34,190 nucleotides of DNA from an uncultured Lachnospiraceae bacterium (GTDB lineage: Bacteria > Bacillota > Clostridia > Lachnospirales > Lachnospiraceae): contig CAJUQO010000032.1 in NCBI GenBank assembly GCA_910588295.1, positions 1 to 34,190 of the forward strand, given 5' to 3'. The position numbers and the translations under genes are program-made. Positions 17,573 through 25,305 of this stretch are shown piece by piece. The notes under the pieces are model-generated. The model saw nothing but the letters and a program-made list of their open reading frames with translations, made no database searches and had not been told where the DNA came from. How positions within the stretch are numbered: position 1 is the first letter of the stretch; every line of letters begins with the position of its first letter.

Positions 17573-18504
17573 ATGTCACTTTTAGTCGAATTAAAGGATG
17601 ACCGCTCCGAAAAAATCTATTACGACAGACCCGGTTATCCCATTTATATACAGAGAAGTCTTCTTTCCGCTATCCAAATTATGCGGCGCCCAACCATTGG
17701 CACAACGATATAGAACTGATCGCTGTCCTGGCCGGAGAAATGAAATATAATGTAAACGGCGAGATCATAAATCTGACAAGCAGCCAGGGTATCCTTGTAA
17801 ATGCAGGACAGATGCACTTTGGTTTTTCCAATCCCAGATCCGAATGTGATTTCATCTGCATCCTCCTGCATCCGATGCTTTTATGCTCTGCGTCTTCCTA
17901 TGAGAACGACTTTGTGTTTCCTGTTATCCGCAATCACGCCATGCCTTACGTTTTCCTGGACAAAAATATCATCTGGCAAAATAAAATACTGGAGCAGATC
18001 CATTTCATGTACACGCAAAAAGACCAGATCACCGCGCCTCTGGATGTGCAGTCCGCGTTTTCGGCAATCTGGTCTCTACTGTATGAAAATATTCCGCCAA
18101 ACGATACGATTGCGCTCCCGCAGAGCACAGATCTGACTATAGCGAAAAATATGGTTGGCTTTATTCAAAAATACTATGCCCACAAAATCTTCCTCACGGA
18201 TATCGCCGTGTCCGGAGCCGTCGGACAGAGCAAATGCTGTAAATTATTCGCAAAGTATTTTAATCAGACTCCCCATGTCTACCTGACCCAATATCGTTTA
18301 AACAAAAGCATCGAATTATTACGTTATACAGATATGCCTATTACGGAAATCGCTCTGTCTGTTGGCTTCAGCGGCGCAAGCTACTACGCGGAAACATTCC
18401 GCAAGTGGTTCGGCCAAAGCCCAACGGCGTTCAGAACGGATTACAGGAAACCGAAAAAAGCAACGGAGCTACAGGAAAAAGCGCCCCTGCCTTACACCTC
18501 CTGA
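17573..18504 (+). pseudogene. AraC-family transcriptional regulator with a frameshift
   Basis: From ATG 17573 the frame reads MSLLVELKDDRSEKIYYDRP and on to LLSA, then becomes nonsense and stops at about 17716. The protein clearly continues in the next frame as PNYAAPNHWHNDIELIAVLAGEMKYNV, part of the cupin-like sensor domain, through to 18504. A one-base deletion near 17675-17682 explains both frames. The C-terminal AraC domain is complete, with two helix-turn-helix units (LTDIAVSGAVGQSKCCKLF and ITEIALSVGFSGASYYAETF). If not a sequencing error, the gene is inactivated; internal translation from ATG 17740 would give a DNA-binding protein lacking half of its sensor domain. It is in the AT-rich damaged block, upstream of the housekeeping cluster. 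Confidence 0.75.
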
Positions 18505-18561
18505 ATTTCATCCGCCAGCAGCCGGCGTTAACCCTGCTCTTTTTCCGTCGGCTAAATTTGC

Positions 18562-18858
18562 TTATTCAATTCCCCGCTGTAAAACAGTGTCCGCGGCAGC
18601 CGTGATCTTTGCGTCATTTGCCCTAAACGCCACAAGGGCTGCCATTCCGTCTTCCATGATGGAATAATATTTCCGTATCGGCCCGTAGGGTGACTTCGCC
18701 TTCCGGCATACAACCAGCCCCTTCTTCTCCAGACGGGTCGGCGCCGGATACAGCGTCCCCTCCAGCAAAGCTTCAAAACCGCTCCTTTCCAGCCTGGTCA
18801 GGATCTCATATCCGTAAGTCTCTCCCTCCGCAATCACCGCCAGGACGCATCCCTCCAA
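18562..18858 (-). CDS. PadR-family transcriptional regulator (start uncertain, possibly decayed)
   Basis: About 98 residues of a PadR winged-helix regulator: AEGETYGYEILTRLERSGFE (helix 2-3), GTLYPAPTRLEKKGLV (recognition helix), then the wing SPYGPIRKYYSIMEDG. Family-like sequence continues upstream of the TTG at 18858 (SGDTLEESQLLRGILEGCVL) to a TTA at about 18909 exactly where an initiator would be expected (xRKSGDTLEE), followed by an in-frame TAG. No ATG/GTG is available, so the start codon may have been lost; TTG 18858 has only a GGGGG very close by. PadR proteins usually repress an adjacent transporter or membrane protein gene, but none is present here. Functional status uncertain. Confidence 0.65.
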   Translation of the reverse strand: MEGCVLAVIAEGETYGYEILTRLERSGFEALLEGTLYPAPTRLEKKGLVVCRKAKSPYGPIRKYYSIMEDGMAALVAFRANDAKITAAADTVLQRGIE

Positions 18859-18952
18859 AATCCCCCGTAAAAGTTGTGATTCCTCTAAGGTATCTCCGCT
18901 TTTCCTTAACTACTATGCGACGCCAAGTAGCTGTTTAACCTATTGCCCAACC

Positions 18953-20041
18953 TCAATTTTCATTCAGCCGTCCCAGCTTTGCCGCCTGATCCGCCGCGAT
19001 GAGCTGATCGATGATCTCATCCAGATCGCCGCCCAGGATTTCGCTCAACCGATGGGACGTATATTTGATCCGGTGATCCGTCACCCGGCCCTGGGGAAAA
19101 TTGTAGGTGCGGATCTTCTCCGAGCGGTCTCCCGTTCCCACCTGGCTCCTCCTGGCCTCGGCCTCGGCGTCATGGCGCTTCTCCAGTTCCAGCTCATACA
19201 GCCGGGAGCGGAGCACCTTGATGGCTTTATCCTTGTTCTTTAACTGAGATTTCTCGTCCTGGCAGGAGATCACAATGCCCGTGGGAATATGGGTCAGCCG
19301 CACCGCGGAATCTGTAGTATTGACACACTGGCCGCCGTTGCCGGACGCCCGGAACACGTCGAATTTGCACTCATTCAAATCCAGCTGGAAATCAATTTCC
19401 TCCGCCTCGGGCATGATCGCCACGGTCATGGTGGAGGTGTGAATTCTACCGCCGGATTCCGTCTCCGGCACCCGCTGTACCCGGTGCACCCCGCTCTCAT
19501 ACTTAAGCCGGGAATAGGCCCCTGCGCCGTTAATCATAAAGGTGGCGTCCTTGAAGCCCCCGATTCCGTTCTCGCTGATGCTCATAGTCTCCACCTTCCA
19601 CCGACGGGATTCCGCGTATTTCACGAACATCCGAAAGATCTCGGCGGTAAAAAGGGCCGCCTCGTCGCCGCCGGCCCCGGCCCGCAGCTCCACGATCACG
19701 TTCTTCTGGTCGTTGGGGTCTTTGGGCAGCAGGGCAATCTTCAGCTGCTGCTCCAGATCACCGATCTTATGCTTCGCGTCGGACAGCTCCTCTTTCAGCA
19801 TCTCCCGCATCTCCGCGTCGGCCTCCTCCTCCAGCATGGCCTGACTGTCGTCGATGGTAGCCAGACAATCCTTGTAGGCTTTATAGGTATCCACGACGGG
19901 CTGCAGCTCCGCCTGATCCCTCATCAGTTTCTGGAAGCGGTTGGAATCCGCCGCCACCGCCGGTTCGCTGAGTTCATTTAATATTTCCTGAAAACGCATC
20001 TGCAATGTCTCCAGACGCTCCGTTAACGCTCTGTCAAACAT
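18953..20041 (-). CDS. prfA: Peptide chain release factor 1
   Basis: Recognises UAA and UAG at the ribosomal A site and triggers peptide release. The 362-residue product is of normal length. The codon-recognition PxT motif appears as RVPETES (PET at about 192-194) and the catalytic GGQ at about 236-238 within ASGNGGQCVNTTDSAVR; RF2 would carry SPF. The start at ATG 20041 follows GGAGGAAAGG; an upstream in-frame start at 20086 is not supported. It is the last gene of the DUF1385-prmC-prfA run, and PrmC, which methylates this glutamine, is encoded directly upstream. No clear terminator was found after the stop. Confidence 0.98.
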   Translation of the reverse strand: MFDRALTERLETLQMRFQEILNELSEPAVAADSNRFQKLMRDQAELQPVVDTYKAYKDCLATIDDSQAMLEEEADAEMREMLKEELSDAKHKIGDLEQQLKIALLPKDPNDQKNVIVELRAGAGGDEAALFTAEIFRMFVKYAESRRWKVETMSISENGIGGFKDATFMINGAGAYSRLKYESGVHRVQRVPETESGGRIHTSTMTVAIMPEAEEIDFQLDLNECKFDVFRASGNGGQCVNTTDSAVRLTHIPTGIVISCQDEKSQLKNKDKAIKVLRSRLYELELEKRHDAEAEARRSQVGTGDRSEKIRTYNFPQGRVTDHRIKYTSHRLSEILGGDLDEIIDQLIAADQAAKLGRLNEN

Positions 20042-20174
20042 GTCCTTTCCTCCTCTTCTTCCAAGATAGCCGGCCGCCGCTTTCACCGAAAATTGCCCTG
20101 TCCCCCGGCAGACACCAACCGTTCCCCCGCCTCATCTTACATCTATCGCCGCAAAACCGTGACTGCGCTCCATT

Positions 20175-21044
20175 TCATCCGCGCCGTTTCCCGGCCACCA
20201 CCCGGTCAAGCCCTGCCAGATCCGGTATCACCTGCACCTTTGTAAAACCATTCTTTCCCATCAGGTCAGCCACCGCCTCCCCCTGGTCATAACCGATCTC
20301 CACAGACAACGTCCCGTCATCCTTCAGATGTTCCGCAGCCTGTCCCACAATTTTTCTGTAAAAATCCAGTCCGTCCTCCCCGCCGTCCAGGGCCAGCATC
20401 GGTTCATGCTCCCGCACCTCCGGCGCCAATCCCCGGATCACCTTTCGGGCAATATAGGGAGGATTGGACACAATCACATCATAAGCGCCCTCTATCCGTT
20501 CCCACAGATCACTCTGCAGAAACGATGCCTCCACGCCCAGCCGAATGGCATTTTCCCTCGCCACCGCCAGCGCCTTCGGGGAAATATCCGTCCCGGTTCC
20601 CGAAATTCCCGTCGTTTCCTTTAAAATGCTCAACAAAATACATCCCGATCCGGTACAGAGATCCAGAAGCCGCAGGGGGCGGCCCGACTCGCCGGGATCA
20701 CGTTTGCCCTGTTTCTCAGCCAGTACGCTCAGCACATATTCCGCCAGCACCTCCGTATCCTGCCGGGGAACCAGCACATGGTCATTGACATAAAAGGAAT
20801 ACCCCATGAACCATGCCTCACCGGTAAGCCGCTGTACCGGGATATGAGCACAGCGTTTCACGGCCAGCTCCTCCAGCACGCGTAATTTTTCTTCCGAGAT
20901 TTCCTCCCCGCCGTTCAGAGAATAGTACAGCCGGTTGATCCCGGCTCCATGGGCCAACAGCAGCCAGGCGTCAGCCTCCGCTTCCTCGATGCCGCACTCT
21001 TCAAAACGTTTTACGGCCCGCGCCAGCCATCCCCTGTACGTCAT
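20175..21044 (-). CDS. prmC: Release factor glutamine N5-methyltransferase
   Basis: SAM-dependent methyltransferase of 289 residues that methylates the GGQ glutamine of RF1 and RF2. N-terminal helical domain about 1-90 (contains VPRQDTE at 92-98, equivalent to the family's PRPETE), SAM-binding motif LLDLCTGSGCI at about 126-136 and the diagnostic NPPY at 194-197, which holds the substrate glutamine. It overlaps the DUF1385 gene by 4 bp (ATGA), so it is translationally coupled, and precedes prfA by 133 bp, the standard arrangement in Firmicutes. Confidence 0.97.
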   Translation of the reverse strand: MTYRGWLARAVKRFEECGIEEAEADAWLLLAHGAGINRLYYSLNGGEEISEEKLRVLEELAVKRCAHIPVQRLTGEAWFMGYSFYVNDHVLVPRQDTEVLAEYVLSVLAEKQGKRDPGESGRPLRLLDLCTGSGCILLSILKETTGISGTGTDISPKALAVARENAIRLGVEASFLQSDLWERIEGAYDVIVSNPPYIARKVIRGLAPEVREHEPMLALDGGEDGLDFYRKIVGQAAEHLKDDGTLSVEIGYDQGEAVADLMGKNGFTKVQVIPDLAGLDRVVAGKRRG

Positions 21045-22003
21045 TCCTGCTCTGATCCTTTCCGATACGTGCTGTTGTTTTTCTGAAGCCAGTCTTTCCA
21101 GTCAAATACCGCCTCCACAGCCGCTATGGCTACTTCCACCATCTGTTCATCCGGCTCGGCAGTGGTCAACCGCTGGAGCATCAGACCCGGTTTGCTTAGG
21201 AAGCCCACCACCGGATTCTCCGTACTGCCCGCCAGACGGATGATCTCATAGGACACCCCGGCAATCACCGGAATCAGCAGCAGACGGATCACAATGCGCC
21301 ACAGCGGCGAGGACACATGTATAAAAAGGAAAAAAATCACACTCACTACCACCACGAAAAAGAGAAAACTGGTACCGCAGCGCTTGTGCTCTCTGGAACT
21401 TTTCATCACATTTTCCACATTCAGTTCCATACCGTGTTCGATACAATTGATACATTTATGTTCCGCGCCGTGATACATAAACGTCCGCCGGATATCCTTC
21501 ATCCGGGAGATCAGCAAAATATAGCAAAAAAAGATCAGCAGACGGACACATGCCTCCAGCACCGTGATCAGAATCTCCGAGTCCGTCACCGCCCGCAGAA
21601 GCCGCGAGACAAAATACGGCAGCATGATAAACAGAGCCGCACACAGCAAAATGGAAAAGCAGACCGTGCCATACATGAGCAGGGAATCCTCTTTTTCTTT
21701 CTTTTTCTGTGCCGCCTCTTTCTCCGCCTCCGTCATCTCCGCCTTATTCTCTTCCTCATCTTCATAAAATGTGGCAGAGTACATCAGACAGCGGGTTCCC
21801 ACCACCAGGGACTCCACAAAATTAAACACGCCGCGGATGACAGGTATCTTGTACAGAGCTTTTACCGGCACCACCTGTTTATAGGGATCCACTTTTACCG
21901 CGATCTCCCCGTCCGGCTTTCTCACCCCCACGGAATACACATCCCCGTGGCGCATCATAATGCCCTCCAGCACCGCCTGGCCACCTATACCTGATGATTT
22001 CAT
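21041..22003 (-). CDS. DUF1385 membrane protein (YqhQ-like)
   Basis: A 320-residue membrane protein of the conserved DUF1385 family; function not established. The N-terminus GIGGQAVLEGIMMRHGDVYSV is the family hallmark. Four or so hydrophobic segments lie between about residues 105 and 250, and the conserved YHGAEHKCINCIEHGM stretch (histidines and cysteines, possible metal site) sits between segments. A charged coil (EEENKAEMTEAEKEAAQKKK) precedes the first segment. GGGAGGG precedes the ATG. In many Clostridia this gene is joined to prmC and prfA exactly as here, after rpmE; a terminator hairpin (22019-22054) separates it from rpmE. Confidence 0.93.
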   Translation of the reverse strand: MKSSGIGGQAVLEGIMMRHGDVYSVGVRKPDGEIAVKVDPYKQVVPVKALYKIPVIRGVFNFVESLVVGTRCLMYSATFYEDEEENKAEMTEAEKEAAQKKKEKEDSLLMYGTVCFSILLCAALFIMLPYFVSRLLRAVTDSEILITVLEACVRLLIFFCYILLISRMKDIRRTFMYHGAEHKCINCIEHGMELNVENVMKSSREHKRCGTSFLFFVVVVSVIFFLFIHVSSPLWRIVIRLLLIPVIAGVSYEIIRLAGSTENPVVGFLSKPGLMLQRLTTAEPDEQMVEVAIAAVEAVFDWKDWLQKNNSTYRKGSEQE

Positions 22004-22018
22004 ACTTCCCTCCCTAAG

Positions 22019-22054
22019 AAAATGGGCTGAGATCTCACAATCTCAGCCCATTTT
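22019..22054 (-). terminator. Intrinsic terminator between rpmE and the DUF1385 gene
   Basis: A perfect 15-bp stem, AAAATGGGCTGAGAT (22019-22033) with ATCTCAGCCCATTTT (22040-22054), loop of 6. On the minus strand the stem ends in TTTTC, a modest T-run. It lies about 120 bp after the rpmE stop and 16 bp before the DUF1385 start, so its readthrough could tune that operon. Confidence 0.7.
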
Positions 22055-22173
22055 ACCAGTAAACCTGCATGCACCGCATTGGCTCGCCACCATACATGAA
22101 AACCAGAACTGGCGCACCCGGCATCCCTGCATGGATGCCATCTGCGGCGGGGTTTCAAAGTAAAGCCATTGCT

Positions 22174-22374
22174 TTATTTAATGCCGTATTTCTTATTGAA
22201 CTTATCAATACGTCCACGGGCAGCCGCCGTCTTCTGCTGGCCAGTATAGAAAGGATGGCACTTAGAACAGATTTCAACGTGAAGATCCTGCTTGGTAGAA
22301 CCTGTCGTGAATGTATTTCCGCAGTTACAGGTTACGGTTGCCTGGTAATATGCCGGATGGATACCTTCTCTCAT
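22174..22374 (-). CDS. rpmE: 50S ribosomal protein L31 (zinc-binding type)
   Basis: Sixty-six residues, standard length. Starts MREGIHPAYY and contains the zinc ligands C16, C18, C36 and C39 (VTCNCGN and EICSKCHPFYTG), so it is the zinc-dependent C+ form, not the zinc-free paralogue made in zinc limitation. The C-terminal GRIDKFNKKYG is typical. Start at 22374 is set by GAGGTG six bases upstream. Located between rho and the DUF1385-prmC-prfA genes, the common clostridial order, and apparently transcribed from its own promoter (22497-22525). Confidence 0.98.
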   Translation of the reverse strand: MREGIHPAYYQATVTCNCGNTFTTGSTKQDLHVEICSKCHPFYTGQQKTAAARGRIDKFNKKYGIK

Positions 22375-22490
22375 GTTTTTCACCTCTTATTCTAAATATT
22401 TTGTAAACCGTATTTTTTAACGTCAATACGCTGGAGCAACTGCTCGACGCCCTCACAGTTACCTATTGAGCACATACGTACTCAGACAGC
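22375..22490 (-). promoter_or_regulatory. Structured rpmE leader, candidate L31 autoregulatory element
   Basis: The ~115-base leader can form several hairpins on the minus strand: TGAGTAC with GTGCTCA near its 5' end, GAGCA with TGCTC, and CGTATT with AATACG. L31 leaders bound by the protein itself are known in several bacterial groups; I cannot match this one to a defined family. Confidence 0.35.
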
Positions 22491-22496
22491 TTTTTG

Positions 22497-22525
22497 ATTG
22501 TAACACACTCCCTGCATAAATGCAA
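22497..22525 (-). promoter_or_regulatory. Promoter of rpmE
   Basis: Minus strand TTGCAT (22525-22520), 17-base spacer, TACAAT (22502-22497). It begins 8 bases after the rho stop, placing rpmE under separate control. Confidence 0.65.
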
Positions 22526-22532
22526 GCATTTC

Positions 22533-23933
22533 CTACGCCAGCTTCTGTTTTTTCATCATCTGGATAAATTCGCCGTTGGTCTTGGTGCGTGAGAACAGAT
22601 TCAGTATGTTTTCCACCGCCTCGTCGGCCTTCATGCCGTTTAAGGCCTTGCGCATATTGTAGACCGCCTCCTGTTCGTCCGAGGTCAGCAGCAGATCCTC
22701 CCTGCGGGTACCGGACTTCTGGATATCCATGGCCGGAAACACCCTCTTCTCCTGGAGCTTGCGATCCAGGATCAACTCCATATTACCGGTTCCCTTAAAC
22801 TCCTCGTAGACCACGTCGTCCATCTTGCTTCCGGTATCCACCAGGGCCGTAGCCAGGATCGTCAGGCTGCCGCCCTCCCGCATATTCCTCGCCGCGCCGA
22901 AAAACCGCTTCGGCATGTGCAGGGCCGCCGGATCAAGGCCTCCGGACAGAGTACGGCCGCTGGGCGGCACGGTCAGGTTGTAGGCCCTGGCCAGCCGGGT
23001 AATGCTGTCCAGCAGGATTGTCACATCCTTCTTATGCTCCACCAGCCTCTTGGCCCGCTCGATCACCATCTCTGACACCCTTTTATGGTGCTCCGGCAGC
23101 TCGTCAAAGGTGGAATAGATCACCTCCACATTGGGGCCCTGGATGGCCTCCTTGATATCCGTGACCTCCTCGGGGCGCTCGTCGATCAGCAGAATGATCA
23201 GATGCATCTCCGGATTATTTCGGAGAATGGACTTCGCCACGTCCTTCATCAGCGTCGTTTTTCCCGCCTTGGGCGGAGATACGATCATGCCGCGCTGGCC
23301 CTTGCCCACAGGGCTGACCAGATCCATGATGCGCATGGCCAGGCTGCTGCCGTAACGCTCCAACCGCAGACGGCGGTTGGGGAAGATCGGCGTCATATCC
23401 TCGAAATTACACCGCCTGGTACTCTCATTGGGGGGCATGCCGTTGATGGCCGTCACATACAAAAGGGCGCTGAACTTCTCACCCTGGTTCTTAATGCGGG
23501 TATTCCCTTTCAGAATATCCCCTGTCTTCATATTAAACCGGCGGATCTGGGAGGGCGACACATACACGTCGTTGTCCCCCGGCAGGTAATTGTCGGAACG
23601 AATAAATCCGAAGCCATCCGGCATGACCTCCAGGATTCCCTCCGCCACCTGGCCGCTGTCCAGCTGCCGGTGGTCATACCTGGCATCCTCTGTACTTTTC
23701 TCCCCTTCCCGCTCATGGGAAGCGCCCGGCCTCTCGTCGGCAGGCTCACTGTTCCCTTTCTGGGCTGCCTGCTCTTCCTCACTGGGTGAATCTTTCATTT
23801 TCTCTTTCCTGTCCGCCTCGAGCATCCGCTCCACCAGCTGTTCCTTGCGCAATGCGGAAATGCCTTTGATCCCCCTGGCCTTTGCCAGCTCGCGCAGCAC
23901 ACTGGCAGACAGGGATTCATACTTTTCTTTCAT
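22533..23933 (-). CDS. rho: Transcription termination factor Rho
   Basis: Hexameric RNA-dependent helicase ending untranslated transcripts; 466 residues. N-terminal Rho_N helices (about 1-45), then a charged, Glu/Ser-rich insertion (about 42-95), the cold-shock RNA-binding fold (GILEVMPDGFGFIRSDNYLPG at 99-119, written here in two parts: GILEVMPDGF and GFIRSDNYLPG), and the ATPase core with Walker A PPKAGKTTL at about 220-228, Walker B VTILLDS at about 304-310, the Q-loop region GGLDPAAL and R-loop FKGTGNMEL. Start ATG 23933 with GAGGTAG upstream. A candidate promoter (24092-24120) gives a leader of about 150 bases, in keeping with the long leaders through which rho is often autoregulated. 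Confidence 0.98.
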   Translation of the reverse strand: MKEKYESLSASVLRELAKARGIKGISALRKEQLVERMLEADRKEKMKDSPSEEEQAAQKGNSEPADERPGASHEREGEKSTEDARYDHRQLDSGQVAEGILEVMPDGFGFIRSDNYLPGDNDVYVSPSQIRRFNMKTGDILKGNTRIKNQGEKFSALLYVTAINGMPPNESTRRCNFEDMTPIFPNRRLRLERYGSSLAMRIMDLVSPVGKGQRGMIVSPPKAGKTTLMKDVAKSILRNNPEMHLIILLIDERPEEVTDIKEAIQGPNVEVIYSTFDELPEHHKRVSEMVIERAKRLVEHKKDVTILLDSITRLARAYNLTVPPSGRTLSGGLDPAALHMPKRFFGAARNMREGGSLTILATALVDTGSKMDDVVYEEFKGTGNMELILDRKLQEKRVFPAMDIQKSGTRREDLLLTSDEQEAVYNMRKALNGMKADEAVENILNLFSRTKTNGEFIQMMKKQKLA

Positions 23934-24091
23934 CAATGTCTAACTACCTCATCCTATTTTGGAATTTCTAAAAATAATAACCGGGATTCTTCTTCAGACA
24001 GTCACCGGTAGACATGTCCACAACGCGATACCTTCCTGTTTTCTGACAGGAAATGTGCAGACATACCCCGATGACACCAGAAACTGCTTCT

Positions 24092-24120
24092 ATACTACAC
24101 CATTCATCCGGACTTGGCAA
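24092..24120 (-). promoter_or_regulatory. Candidate promoter of rho
   Basis: Minus strand TTGCCA (24120-24115), 17-base spacer, TAGTAT (24097-24092), about 155 bp ahead of the rho start. Confidence 0.55.
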
Positions 24121-24132
24121 GCAAAAGAAATG

Positions 24133-24160
24133 TTACAGTTCAGCCGAGCCTGAACTGTAA
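24133..24160. repeat. 28-bp palindromic element, short copy of a dispersed repeat
   Basis: TTACAGTTCAG (24133-24143) and CTGAACTGTAA (24150-24160) are exact inverse complements with a 6-base loop. The same outer arms, and the flanking AGCCGA, occur in the larger element at 28457-28625. On the minus strand it is followed by CATTTCTTTT and could terminate the tRNA-Leu transcript. Confidence 0.7.
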
Positions 24161-24301
24161 TCTACCCATGAAAGTTCGCCTTACGACGAAGGGGCGAATT
24201 CCCTTCTGGCGTGCCATACGTATTTTCGCGGTCTGTGCAATACACCGAAGGCATCCCTTGGTAAATGCACCGACCTGGCTGAAGCATTACAAAGAAAGCA
24301 A

Positions 24302-24381
<80 letters not shown>

Positions 24382-24490
24382 AAAAACCTGCCGCTATTAT
24401 AAGCCACTCTTTTACCGGCTGTCAAGATTTTTTACGGCGGCATTTCAAACTCTCCGGCCATGCCGCAGCCGGCCGGGATATCATAAACAA

Positions 24491-24527
24491 AGCCCCTCTT
24501 CTCCGGCTCCACCGGGAAAAGGGACTT
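24491..24527 (-). terminator. Intrinsic terminator of the lipoprotein gene
   Basis: On the minus strand CCCTTTTCCCGG pairs with CCGGAGAAGAGGGG across a short loop, followed by CTTTGTTTA. It lies about 36 bp after the lipoprotein stop. Confidence 0.65.
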
Positions 24528-24562
24528 CGTATTGCTTACATTTATCTCCTGTTCCTGACAGC

Positions 24563-25150
24563 TTACTCTGCCGGATACTCTCCGGAGAAGATTTCCTCAC
24601 CGTTGGCATCTAAATAACGGACAACCACCACCGGTTTCTCCACGTCCACCGCCGCTTTGATAGTATTTGCCACTGCTGTGAATGTAGAAGCCTGTGCATC
24701 CATCTGAGTCTTGATGGACTCCTCCATAGTGCCGTCCTCATCGGTCAGCTCCTTATAAGTATAGGTGTAGATCAGTTTGTCTCCCTCGCCGCTAACGGCA
24801 ATATCCATCCCCGCCTCATTCAGGCTCTCTTTCATCGCCTCAATCTGGCTCTGGATATCATCGGAAGCGGCAAACTCCTCCACACTGGCATAAGATCCCA
24901 GGGATGCCGTACCGGCATCCGACACAGCGGAGCTCTCAGCGCTGCTGCTCTCCGGTGCCGCGGAACTCTCTGTCCCTGCCGCGGAAGATTCCGGCGCTTT
25001 GGATTCTTCTGCACCGGCTGTTGAAGCCTCCGAAGTCACTGCCGAAGATGACGGAGCCGCCGAGGAACTCTCATCTTTATTACCACCGCAAGCGGTAACC
25101 GACAGCATCATCGCTGCACATAAAGCCAAAGTTAATGTTTTCTTTTTCAT
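24563..25150 (-). CDS. DUF4854-type lipoprotein
   Basis: A 195-residue secreted lipoprotein. Signal peptide with lipobox VTAC, so Cys21 would be lipidated after cleavage by signal peptidase II. Residues 22-85 are an extended Ser/Ala/Glu/Pro-rich linker (repeats of ESSAAPESSS type) that probably spans the wall. The folded part (about 85-195) resembles DUF4854: SYASVEEFAASDDIQSQ at the front and VEKPVVVVRYLDANGEEI near the end. Function unknown. Strong AGGAGG ribosome binding site, own promoter (25181-25208) and terminator indicate a monocistronic gene. Confidence 0.88.
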   Translation of the reverse strand: MKKKTLTLALCAAMMLSVTACGGNKDESSSAAPSSSAVTSEASTAGAEESKAPESSAAGTESSAAPESSSAESSAVSDAGTASLGSYASVEEFAASDDIQSQIEAMKESLNEAGMDIAVSGEGDKLIYTYTYKELTDEDGTMEESIKTQMDAQASTFTAVANTIKAAVDVEKPVVVVRYLDANGEEIFSGEYPAE

Positions 25151-25180
25151 AACAAACCTCCTGAAATTTTTTCATCGCTT

Positions 25181-25208
25181 ATTATACTCTTCATCTTCAA
25201 AAAGTCAA
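25181..25208 (-). promoter_or_regulatory. Promoter of the lipoprotein gene
   Basis: Minus strand TTGACT (25208-25203), 16-base spacer, TATAAT (25186-25181), about 30 bp before the start codon. Confidence 0.75.
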
Positions 25209-25250
25209 CATAGAAATCCTTCCACCTAACAATCTTTTTGCACACTTTGG

Positions 25251-25286
25251 CATACAAAAAGCCGCCCACCGGTAGCTTTTTGCATA
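25251..25286 (-). terminator. Intrinsic terminator after glf
   Basis: AAAAAGC (25256-25262) pairs with GCTTTTT (25275-25281); the minus-strand transcript ends in GGCTTTTTG. About 25 bp downstream of the glf stop. Confidence 0.7.
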
Positions 25287-25305
25287 CAAATATTCCATTA
25301 AATCC

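Larger units (their letters stand above)
23934..24301. other. Spacer between rho and tRNA-Leu
   Basis: No gene. Contains the rho leader with a small hairpin (CCTGT / ACAGG near 24030-24045), the rho promoter, a 28-bp palindromic repeat (24133-24160) and sequence downstream of tRNA-Leu with short self-complementary stretches (TTCGCC / GGCGAA and GAAGGG / CCCTTC around 24172-24205). Confidence 0.6.

Noticed and set aside
11725..18950. A complete prophage or intact integrative element
   Set aside because: No integrase, terminase, relaxase, T4SS or att-like flanking repeat was found; only fragments remain.
19052..19981. Plus-strand frames over prfA
   Set aside because: Antisense of a complete RF1 gene with GGQ and PxT motifs.
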